Assembly: GCA_903865465.1 (NCBI GenBank)
Contig: CAIPJU010000799.1
Coordinates: forward strand, 1-11,827
Reading direction: 5' to 3'
DNA length: 11,827 bases
Source: an uncultured Bacteroidota bacterium
GTDB taxonomy: Bacteria; Bacteroidota; Bacteroidia; Bacteroidales; VadinHA17
A program made the position numbers and the translations under genes. Each line of letters begins with the position of its first letter. Position 1 is the first letter of the stretch. Shown here one piece after another: positions 6,785 through 11,827 of the stretch. Below the pieces are notes generated by a model. The model was not told the DNA's origin and searched no databases. It was given only the letters and a program-made list of their open reading frames with translations.

Positions 6785-7580
6785 ATCGTTTTTTAAAGGC
6801 AAAGTTGCCTGGATAACCGGTGCCTCATCGGGCATAGGCGAAGCTCTCGTCAATGAACTTGCAAAAAGGGAAGCTATAATTATTGCATCATCAAATGACC
6901 TTGCTGGACTTGAAAGAGTAAAAGCCGGATGTTCCGGGCATTCTGAAAATATTTCCTGTGTACCATTTGATCTAGCCGACACCTCGGGCTTATCTCAAAT
7001 AGTGGACAAACAAATAAGCAGGTTTGGAAGGATAGATTACCTCATTAACCTGGGAGGAATAAGTCAAAGGGCAAGAATTGACGAGACTCCGCTTTGGCTC
7101 GATCGTAAAATCTTCGAGGTTAACTATTTCGGAACTATCACTCTTTCCAAGGCTGTACTCCCGCACATGATTAATCAGAAATCAGGACATATCCTCGCAA
7201 CAAGCAGTATTTCAGGAAGGTTCGGTTTTCCGCTTCGATCTGCATATTCAGCATCAAAACAGGCGCTGCACGGTTTTATAGAAACTCTCTACCTCGAGAA
7301 CAAGAAGAATAACCTCAGGGCTTCAGTAATAATTCCGGGCAGGGTACGCACCGCCATTTCAATACATGCCCTCAATGCTGAAGGTAAGGAATATGGTAAA
7401 CTCGACGAAGGTCAGGCAAATGGAATCACACCCAATCAGGCAGCACTGACAATAATAAAAGGAATAATAAGAAATAAGCGCGAAATACTCGTTGGCAGCA
7501 GTGAACTAATAATGCTGCATATAAGAAGGTATTTCCCATGGCTTTTTTTCAGGATAGCCGACAGGATAAAAAGCACATAA
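6774..7580 (+). CDS. Short-chain dehydrogenase/reductase, DHRS7B-like
   Basis: A classical SDR oxidoreductase of 268 residues. The cofactor motif TGASSGIG is at 15-22. NLGG (92-95) replaces the common NNAG. The catalytic tetrad is complete: N117 in VNYFG, S145 in TSSISG, Y158 and K162 in YSASK. PGRVRT (188-193) follows the sixth strand. Beyond the generic fold, several segments look like the DHRS7/DHRS7B branch as I remember it: GISQRARIDET, FRIFEVNYFG-type wording around 113-120, FPLRSAYSASK, and the late YGKLDEGQA and FPWLFFRIADR parts. Mammalian DHRS7B (PexRAP) reduces acyl- or alkyl-DHAP. The C-terminal hydrophobic/basic end suggests membrane association. The start lies inside the acyltransferase reading frame, so the two are coupled. 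The acyl-DHAP substrate is an inference; fatty or other ketone substrates remain possible. Confidence 0.87.
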   Translation: MKNKSFFKGKVAWITGASSGIGEALVNELAKREAIIIASSNDLAGLERVKAGCSGHSENISCVPFDLADTSGLSQIVDKQISRFGRIDYLINLGGISQRARIDETPLWLDRKIFEVNYFGTITLSKAVLPHMINQKSGHILATSSISGRFGFPLRSAYSASKQALHGFIETLYLENKKNNLRASVIIPGRVRTAISIHALNAEGKEYGKLDEGQANGITPNQAALTIIKGIIRNKREILVGSSELIMLHIRRYFPWLFFRIADRIKST

Positions 7581-7582
7581 AA

Positions 7583-7595
7583 AGATTAAAATCTA
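7583..7595 (+). repeat. Left copy of a 13-bp inverted repeat flanking the VOC gene
   Basis: AGATTAAAATCTA lies just ahead of the VOC start, and its exact reverse complement lies on the VOC stop codon (8680-8692). The core is itself nearly palindromic (AGATT-AA-AATCT). The function is unknown and chance is possible in A/T-rich DNA. Confidence 0.4.
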
Positions 7596-7608
7596 ACTAA
7601 AATATCAG

Positions 7609-8682
7609 ATGAAGGAATATGTAATAAGCGGTATCCAGCAGATAGGAATTGGTGTTTCCAACGTAACTGAAGCCTGGGCCTGGTACAGGAATCAGTTTGG
7701 AATGGATTGCCGGATCTTTGAAGATGAAGCCGAGGCAAAACTTATGCTGCCCTATACCGGCGGCCAGCCCAGGAAAAGACATGCAGTGCTTGCCCTTAAC
7801 CTTCAGAGTGGTGGAGGATTTGAGATATGGCAGTATAAAGGGAGGACTCCTCTGGCAATTGATAAAGAGATATTGATCGGAGATCTTGGAATCATAGCCT
7901 GTAAAGTAAAAGCAAAGAACATTCAGGAAACTCTCAGTTTTTACAAAGAAAAAGGAATCAATGTTCCTGTTTCTGCCTCAACGGACCCCTCAGGAAAACC
8001 TACATTTTTCATGAAGGATCCATATGGCAACATTTTCCAGATTGTGGAAGCAACCGACTGGTTCAGGAACGAAGGAAAAGTTACCGGAGGTTCCTATGGA
8101 GCCTTGATAGGTGTATCGGATATTGAAAAGTCAAGGACAGTATATTCTGATATCCTCGGTTATGATAAAATAGTATATGATGTTACCGGTATCTTTGCGG
8201 ATCTTGACAGTATTCCAGGCGGAAAGGCAGTATGCAGGAGAATGCTGCTAAAAAGAACAAGCCCTTTTGCCGGACCTTTCAGTAAAGCCCTTGGCGACAG
8301 CACAATAGAATTAATAAGTTCAACGGGAAAGCCTGGTAAGAAGATTTACGAAAACCGTTTCTGGGGCGACCTGGGATTTATTCATCTCTGCTACGACATA
8401 CGGGGATATAAGGAAATGAGAAGCTATTGCGAAAGCAAAGGCTTCCCCTTTACTGTCGATACTGAAAAAAGCCACGATGGGAACAGCTTCGACATGGGTG
8501 AAGCTGCTGGTCATTTTTCATATATCGAAGATCCTGATGGTACCCTTATTGAGTTTGTTGAAACCCACCGGATTCCAATACTTAAGAAATTTGGATGGTA
8601 TCTCGATCTCAAGAAACGCGATCCAAATAAATCGCTGCCCGACTGGATGGTCAAAACTCTGAAGTTCTCCAGAGTAAAATAG
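7609..8682 (+). CDS. Two-domain VOC (glyoxalase/dioxygenase-fold) family protein
   Basis: The 357-residue protein holds two VOC domains, at about residues 5-150 and 160-320, each with the paired beta-alpha-beta-beta-beta pattern. PYGNIFQIVE (138-147) and DPDGTLIEFVE (308-318) are the typical ends of such domains. A conserved-looking tail of about 35 residues (323-357) ends with PDWMVKTLKFSRVK. Probable metal-ligand positions are only partly kept: Q11 and E72 in the first domain, E234, H259 and E315 in the second, with Gly164 where the first His would be expected. A canonical glyoxalase I site is therefore unlikely in the first domain. The substrate is unknown. It starts 28 bases after the dehydrogenase stop, so it probably belongs to the same operon as the acyltransferase and dehydrogenase. 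Soluble and cytoplasmic. Confidence 0.82.
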   Translation: MKEYVISGIQQIGIGVSNVTEAWAWYRNQFGMDCRIFEDEAEAKLMLPYTGGQPRKRHAVLALNLQSGGGFEIWQYKGRTPLAIDKEILIGDLGIIACKVKAKNIQETLSFYKEKGINVPVSASTDPSGKPTFFMKDPYGNIFQIVEATDWFRNEGKVTGGSYGALIGVSDIEKSRTVYSDILGYDKIVYDVTGIFADLDSIPGGKAVCRRMLLKRTSPFAGPFSKALGDSTIELISSTGKPGKKIYENRFWGDLGFIHLCYDIRGYKEMRSYCESKGFPFTVDTEKSHDGNSFDMGEAAGHFSYIEDPDGTLIEFVETHRIPILKKFGWYLDLKKRDPNKSLPDWMVKTLKFSRVK

Positions 8683-8692
8683 ATTTTAATCT
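8680..8692 (-). repeat. Right copy of the 13-bp inverted repeat flanking the VOC gene
   Basis: TAGATTTTAATCT, the exact reverse complement of 7583-7595, begins at the VOC stop codon. It could form a very small hairpin. No T-run follows, so it is not a convincing terminator. Confidence 0.4.
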
Positions 8693-8729
8693 GAATAATC
8701 TCCCTTCCGTTTCTTCTTAACTATTGATG
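8683..8729. other. Convergent gap between the VOC gene and the dipeptidase
   Basis: Both flanking genes end here. Apart from the right-hand 13-bp repeat, I see no strong hairpin with a T-tract on either strand. Confidence 0.5.
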
Positions 8730-9947
8730 TCAGGAAGAAGCGGATTTTGCATTTGCTGTTGCTTCAACCTTACGGAGGACTCTCATGGCATTTCCCCCCC
8801 AAATTTTTGTTATGTCTGCCTTTGAATATCCTCTTCGAAGAAGCTCAATTGTTATATTTTTCATTTCGGCCGCCGTGCGACAACCATCCACTCCTCCTCC
8901 ACCGTCAAAGTCGGTTCCTATTCCAGCATAATCGATCCCTATCACCTGAACCACGTGGTCGATATGATCGACGATGTCTTTTACAGTAGCAAGTTTCGCA
9001 TATTTGCTTTCAATATCCGTGTATTCCTTGCGCATTTTCTTCCTTATTTCCTCGCTCAGATTATTATAATCACCATATTTCTTCTGAAGTTCAGCTATCT
9101 TCTCATCGAGGATAGAGTTTGGATCTGGAGTTTTAAGGTAATTGCTGAGAATGCAGATCTGTATCACGCCTCCGTTCTGTTTAAGAGCAAGAAGCATGTC
9201 GTCGGTAAGGTTACGTGGACTTCCGCAAAGTGCCCTGCAGGAGGAGTGAGAGGCAATAACAGGAGCGGATGTGACTTTAAGAACATCAAAAAACGATTTA
9301 TCAGACACATGCGAAATATCAACCATCATCCCAACACGGTTCATCTCTTTTACTACTTCAGTGCCAAAAGCTGAGAGGCCATTATTCTCCGGACCGGCAG
9401 GATCGGTAGAGGAGTCGCAGATATCATTATTTTTTGTATGAGAAAGAGTTATGTACCTGGCTCCCAGCTTATAAAATTCACTTACCCTTGTTATATCCTT
9501 ACCGAGTGGATAACCGTTCTCGACACCGATGAATGCTGCTATTTTTCCTGATTGCACAATACGATAGGCATCGTCAGCAGTATAGGCCAGTTCAGCCAAT
9601 GTTGAATTCTTTTCGACATTTTTATGTATGGCATTGAAAATCTCCAGAGCTTTCCTGTGAACATTATTGAACGAGGAATCATCACGTGGTCCCTGCCCTG
9701 TAAATACCGCAAAAAATTCAGCATGCAATCCTCCTTCCTTCATCCTGGGAAAATCGATACATCCCTCATCATGCCGTGCACCCAGGTCAAAACTGGAATC
9801 AGAAAGCATCATTGGCGTATCGCAGTGTGTATCGACAGTCAATATTGATTCATGGATTTTAGCGGCCTTCTTAATAAGCCTCTCCTCGCTTCCGGCACAA
9901 GCGCTTAGAAAGCAAAAAATGAGCGTCATGTTTAACAGCATTTTCAT
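8730..9947 (-). CDS. Lipoprotein membrane dipeptidase, peptidase family M19
   Basis: A zinc dipeptidase of the renal dipeptidase family, acting on dipeptides outside the cytoplasm. The 405-residue protein has a short signal peptide with lipobox LSAC, so Cys17 is the predicted lipidated residue. All the expected metal ligands are visible: H41 and D43 in DTHCDTP, bridging E143 in GVENG, H213 in ISHVSD, and H234 in ASHSSCRAL. D346 in GTDFDGGGG is the late active-site aspartate. The IWGGN motif near the end (382-386) is typical. A charged, helix-prone insertion occupies about 272-320; I recall similar insertions in Bacteroidota relatives. The enzyme probably supplies amino acids from scavenged peptides. 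It lies downstream of a LysE-type exporter gene on the same strand but has its own 175-base upstream region. The seven-C run at 8794-8800 is the reverse of the Gly codons of IWGGN. Confidence 0.94.
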   Translation of the reverse strand: MKMLLNMTLIFCFLSACAGSEERLIKKAAKIHESILTVDTHCDTPMMLSDSSFDLGARHDEGCIDFPRMKEGGLHAEFFAVFTGQGPRDDSSFNNVHRKALEIFNAIHKNVEKNSTLAELAYTADDAYRIVQSGKIAAFIGVENGYPLGKDITRVSEFYKLGARYITLSHTKNNDICDSSTDPAGPENNGLSAFGTEVVKEMNRVGMMVDISHVSDKSFFDVLKVTSAPVIASHSSCRALCGSPRNLTDDMLLALKQNGGVIQICILSNYLKTPDPNSILDEKIAELQKKYGDYNNLSEEIRKKMRKEYTDIESKYAKLATVKDIVDHIDHVVQVIGIDYAGIGTDFDGGGGVDGCRTAAEMKNITIELLRRGYSKADITKIWGGNAMRVLRKVEATANAKSASS

Positions 9948-10122
9948 GATGAAGATATTATTGTGGATGCAATATAATAAAAGGACAACTGTAATAACCT
10001 TAGATCACTGTTTTTAACCTTATTTAACAACATGTAATCAATTGGTTAGTAAGAGCGGACTCCAGCCATCTCAGGATCTTTAATTTGAATGACAGAAGCG
10101 GATGGCAAAAAAAGAGATGGTA
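9948..10122. other. Intergenic region upstream of the dipeptidase
   Basis: A 175-base gap between two minus-strand genes with no coding sequence that I can support. It holds a possible minus-strand -7 variant, TATATTG (complement of 9970-9976). It also holds two direct copies of TAAGGTTA (minus strand) 20 bp apart, and an imperfect palindrome TAATCAATTGGTTA at 10035-10048. No clear terminator follows the LysE-family gene. Confidence 0.45.
9995..10022 (-). promoter_or_regulatory. Direct repeat upstream of the dipeptidase, possible regulator site
   Basis: The octamer TAAGGTTA (minus strand; TAACCTTA on plus) occurs at 9995-10002 and again at 10015-10022. The start-to-start distance is exactly 20 bp, about two helical turns. 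The copies lie 48-75 bases upstream of the dipeptidase ATG and just upstream of a possible -7 element. That is a usual place for an activator or repressor site. No regulator is identified. Confidence 0.35.
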
Positions 10123-10764
10123 CTATATGTTAATTGAGGTAAACAGGCTTAGCAAAATAAATATTCCTATTGCAATTATTAGAAGACCCGCTATCCTGTT
10201 AATCTTAACGATAGTCCTCAACCGAATCTTCTTCTTGAGCCTGCTGACAAAATAACTAAGGAACAACCACCATGCCATGGCGCCCATGAAGACCCCCGGC
10301 ACAAAAATGAATGGTACCGTTTCAGGTTTTATGCTCCCTTCAATATGAACTCCGGAAAAGAAGGCCACAAAAATGAATATGGAATATGGATTAGTAACAG
10401 ACATAATGAAAACTGAGTAGAAGTCGCGCCAAAGGGATTTATTTGTCCCGGCATTGTTTCTGAACTCCTTTACCGGGTTGGAAAGGAAGACTTTTAGTCC
10501 TACTCCCGATACGAGAATACCCGCAACAAGGCTCAGGATAAACCTCTCCTCCCTGATAAAATCTATAATAAAAGAGAATCCAATTGCCGAAATTATTGCG
10601 AGGAAGGTATCAGCAGCAGCAAGGCCAAGTCCTGAAAAGAATCCTGATAATCTTCCTCTTTTAATGGTACGGTTTATCATAACCAGACCAACTGGTCCGG
10701 GAGGCATCGAAACTGCTAACCCGAGAATAATTCCTTTCAATACAATTCCTGAAATCTCTATCAT
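10123..10764 (-). CDS. LysE family translocator (amino-acid exporter-like)
   Basis: An inner-membrane exporter of the LysE/RhtB family, 213 residues, the usual length. Hydrophobic segments occur at about 5-30, 40-70, 75-95, 115-137, 150-174 and 189-209, consistent with six passes. The family signature PPGPVGLV is at 21-28, in the first membrane segment. NP (125-126) lies within the fourth segment, and GAMAWW is at 161-166. Charged residues concentrate in the loops (RTIKRGR at 32-38, RLKKKIRLR at 175-183). The substrate is not readable from sequence; family members export lysine, threonine, homoserine or other small molecules. A good minus-strand -7 element stands 18 bases upstream of the ATG, with a dyad over it. 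Co-location with a dipeptidase would fit export of surplus amino acids after peptide uptake, but that link is inference. Confidence 0.88.
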   Translation of the reverse strand: MIEISGIVLKGIILGLAVSMPPGPVGLVMINRTIKRGRLSGFFSGLGLAAADTFLAIISAIGFSFIIDFIREERFILSLVAGILVSGVGLKVFLSNPVKEFRNNAGTNKSLWRDFYSVFIMSVTNPYSIFIFVAFFSGVHIEGSIKPETVPFIFVPGVFMGAMAWWLFLSYFVSRLKKKIRLRTIVKINRIAGLLIIAIGIFILLSLFTSINI

Positions 10765-10781
10765 AACGACCCGCTTCCACG

Positions 10782-10789
10782 CAAAGATA
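10782..10789 (-). promoter_or_regulatory. Promoter (-7 element) of the LysE-family gene
   Basis: On the minus strand TATCTTTG, followed by CG, matches the Bacteroidota -7 consensus TAnnTTTG exactly. It lies 18 bases ahead of the ATG, so the leader would be only about 10-13 bases. No good -33 box is seen at 19-21 bases. Confidence 0.5.
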
Positions 10790-10800
10790 ATAAGATTATC
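10786..10800. promoter_or_regulatory. Perfect dyad overlapping the lysE-type promoter
   Basis: GATAAT-AAG-ATTATC is a perfect inverted repeat with 6-bp arms. It overlaps the -7 element of the LysE-family gene by four bases. The position suits a repressor operator that blocks polymerase. No matching regulator gene is present in the window. Confidence 0.35.
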
Positions 10801-10900
10801 AAAGCAGCTGAATTGATTTTTAACAGCATACCTGCCATTCCACCGGATAGAATATCTTTACCGTATCAATAGGGTCATCCGAAAAGCTTATCGAAGACAT

Positions 10901-10945
10901 ATGTATGAGTTATTCGATTTTAAATATAAGAAGAGGGAAAAATGA
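10901..10945 (+). CDS. Possible 14-codon leader ORF overlapping the lnt start
   Basis: A short ORF reads MYELFDFKYKKREK and stops at TGA 10943-10945, overlapping the lnt ATG (10942-10944) in an ATGA arrangement. Its frame is open back to about 10817, but the only ATG is at 10901. No clear ribosome-binding site precedes that ATG. If translated, it would feed ribosomes directly onto lnt. It may be chance. Confidence 0.25.
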   Translation: MYELFDFKYKKREK

Positions 10946-11827
10946 ATAAATATTCACTTGTCTCCTTATCTGTTGCAGGTGGTCTGCTATCGGGACTGGC
11001 ATGGACGCCATGGTGTACCGGACTGGTACTTCTGTTTTCATTCGTCCCATTCTTTCTGATCGAAAATTACCTGTACGATAACCCACGGAGGTACAGCCCA
11101 AATTCATTCTTTACCTATATCATACCGGGATTTGTAATCTTCTCTATAACATCAATGGGATGGATGAGGGTTGCCAGTCTGACCGGGGCAATTTGCGTTA
11201 TTATGGGCTTATCGTTCCTCATGGCATTTACCATGTGGTTGGCTCATATAGTAAGACTCAGGGCAGGGAATGTTGCCGGTTTAATAGCGATATTTGCATT
11301 CTGGCTTGCTTACGAATATATAACTCTGAATGTCAGCATTATTTCACCATGGATAAACCTCGGCAACGGTCTGGCCAAGGAGATCTGGTTTATCCAGTGG
11401 TATGAAGTAACCGGTACTTCCGGAGGTACTATCTGGATATTAGGCTCCAACATTCTTCTTACCTATGCAATATCAGCCACCTTTAATAACAGGAGAAGAA
11501 AACTGCTTGTTTTTTCTGTCTGGCTGTTAACCATCACTATTCCGGCTTCCATTTCAGAAATAAGATATAAAACCTTCAATCAGGAAGCAGCCAAAAGAGA
11601 AGAGGTAGTAATAGTTCAGCCCAACGTTGATCCCTATACTGAGAAATTCACCACCTCGTTCGACGAACAGTTGAAGGAGGTCATTCATATGGCCGATACT
11701 TCTGCCACCGGGAATACCAAATGGATCATCACCCCCGAGACAACCATTGATGATCCGGTAAATCTCGACGATATTGGCAATGACAAATATGTAAACAGGT
11801 TCAAAATGCTTGCCTCACACCACCCCG
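10942..11827 (+). CDS. lnt: Apolipoprotein N-acyltransferase, 3' end beyond the window
   Basis: An inner-membrane enzyme that adds the third acyl chain to the N-terminal cysteine of lipoproteins. The frame is open from the ATG to the end of the window: 295 complete residues, out of the 500-plus usual for the family. Hydrophobic segments occur at about 7-40, 58-72, 82-104, 111-129, 160-180 and 187-203, followed by the start of the nitrilase-like domain. Signature parts are SPWINLGNG (135-143), EVTGTSGGTIWI (155-166), VVIVQPNVDP (222-231) and WIITPET (261-267). Glu266 is the predicted catalytic glutamate, matching E267 of E. coli Lnt. The catalytic lysine and cysteine lie beyond the edge and cannot be checked. 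A purine-rich AGAGGGAAAA precedes the ATG as ribosome-binding site. Two lipoproteins encoded in this window would be among its substrates. Confidence 0.92.
   Translation, partial: MNKYSLVSLSVAGGLLSGLAWTPWCTGLVLLFSFVPFFLIENYLYDNPRRYSPNSFFTYIIPGFVIFSITSMGWMRVASLTGAICVIMGLSFLMAFTMWLAHIVRLRAGNVAGLIAIFAFWLAYEYITLNVSIISPWINLGNGLAKEIWFIQWYEVTGTSGGTIWILGSNILLTYAISATFNNRRRKLLVFSVWLLTITIPASISEIRYKTFNQEAAKREEVVIVQPNVDPYTEKFTTSFDEQLKEVIHMADTSATGNTKWIITPETTIDDPVNLDDIGNDKYVNRFKMLASHHP

Larger units (their letters stand above)
10765..10941. other. Divergent control region between the LysE-family gene and lnt
   Basis: A 177-base divergent gap. The left end holds the minus-strand promoter and dyad described separately. 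On the plus strand TATCTTTA at 10853-10860 differs from the -7 consensus in the last base and could serve lnt. A 14-codon ORF at 10901-10945 runs into the lnt start. Confidence 0.45.

Noticed and set aside
8955..9374. Plus-strand 139-codon ORF over the dipeptidase
   Set aside because: Antisense to the well-supported M19 gene; its composition reflects the complement of conserved motifs.
11160..11405. 81-codon ORF overlapping lnt in another frame
   Set aside because: The lnt frame is open throughout with clear family motifs, so this is a shadow. The minus-strand ORF 10910-11107 is rejected for the same reason.
1..11827. Mobile element, prophage, CRISPR or defence island
   Set aside because: No integrase, transposase, terminal repeats, spacer-repeat pattern or defence-type domains were seen; gene content is housekeeping with uniform composition.

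Overview
The window reads as ordinary, gene-dense chromosome of a Bacteroidota bacterium, probably in or near Bacteroidales. Three things point there. The gene set and order (engB, prs, rplY/ctc, pth, S4-domain protein) and the protein variants look Bacteroidota-like. Several intergenic gaps carry the Bacteroidota -7 promoter form TAnnTTTG instead of an E. coli -10 box. Shine-Dalgarno sequences are weak, and A/T-rich stretches precede most starts. I see no mobile element, integrase, CRISPR array, tRNA or rRNA. No intergenic gap exceeds about 180 bases.

Layout, left to right. Bases 1-121 hold no recognisable gene. Then come a type I mannose-6-phosphate isomerase (manA), a MORN-repeat lipoprotein, the ribosome-assembly GTPase EngB, PRPP synthetase (prs), ribosomal protein L25/Ctc (rplY), peptidyl-tRNA hydrolase (pth) and a small S4-domain RNA-binding protein whose start overlaps the pth stop. 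This left half is translation and nucleotide-precursor housekeeping. The prs and rplY genes appear to have their own promoters.

The middle (5447-8682) looks like one operon: a membrane-anchored glycerolipid acyltransferase, a short-chain dehydrogenase overlapping it by 11 bases, and a two-domain VOC (glyoxalase-fold) protein. The dehydrogenase resembles the acyl-DHAP reductase family (DHRS7B type), and the acyltransferase has the HX5D spacing I recall from DHAP/G3P acyltransferases. A dihydroxyacetone-phosphate route to glycerolipids is therefore a reasonable hypothesis, and it is the most interesting one here.

The right part has a lipoprotein M19 dipeptidase and a LysE-family exporter, both on the minus strand. 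Apolipoprotein N-acyltransferase (lnt) runs off the right end on the plus strand. Lnt would acylate lipoproteins such as the two encoded here. The control regions hold some small structures: three adjacent mini-hairpins in the rplY leader, a perfect dyad over the lysE-type promoter, a 20-bp-spaced direct repeat ahead of the dipeptidase, and a 14-codon ORF overlapping the lnt start. I did not find a clear new defence or mobile system. The notable items are the possible lipid pathway pair and these regulatory candidates.
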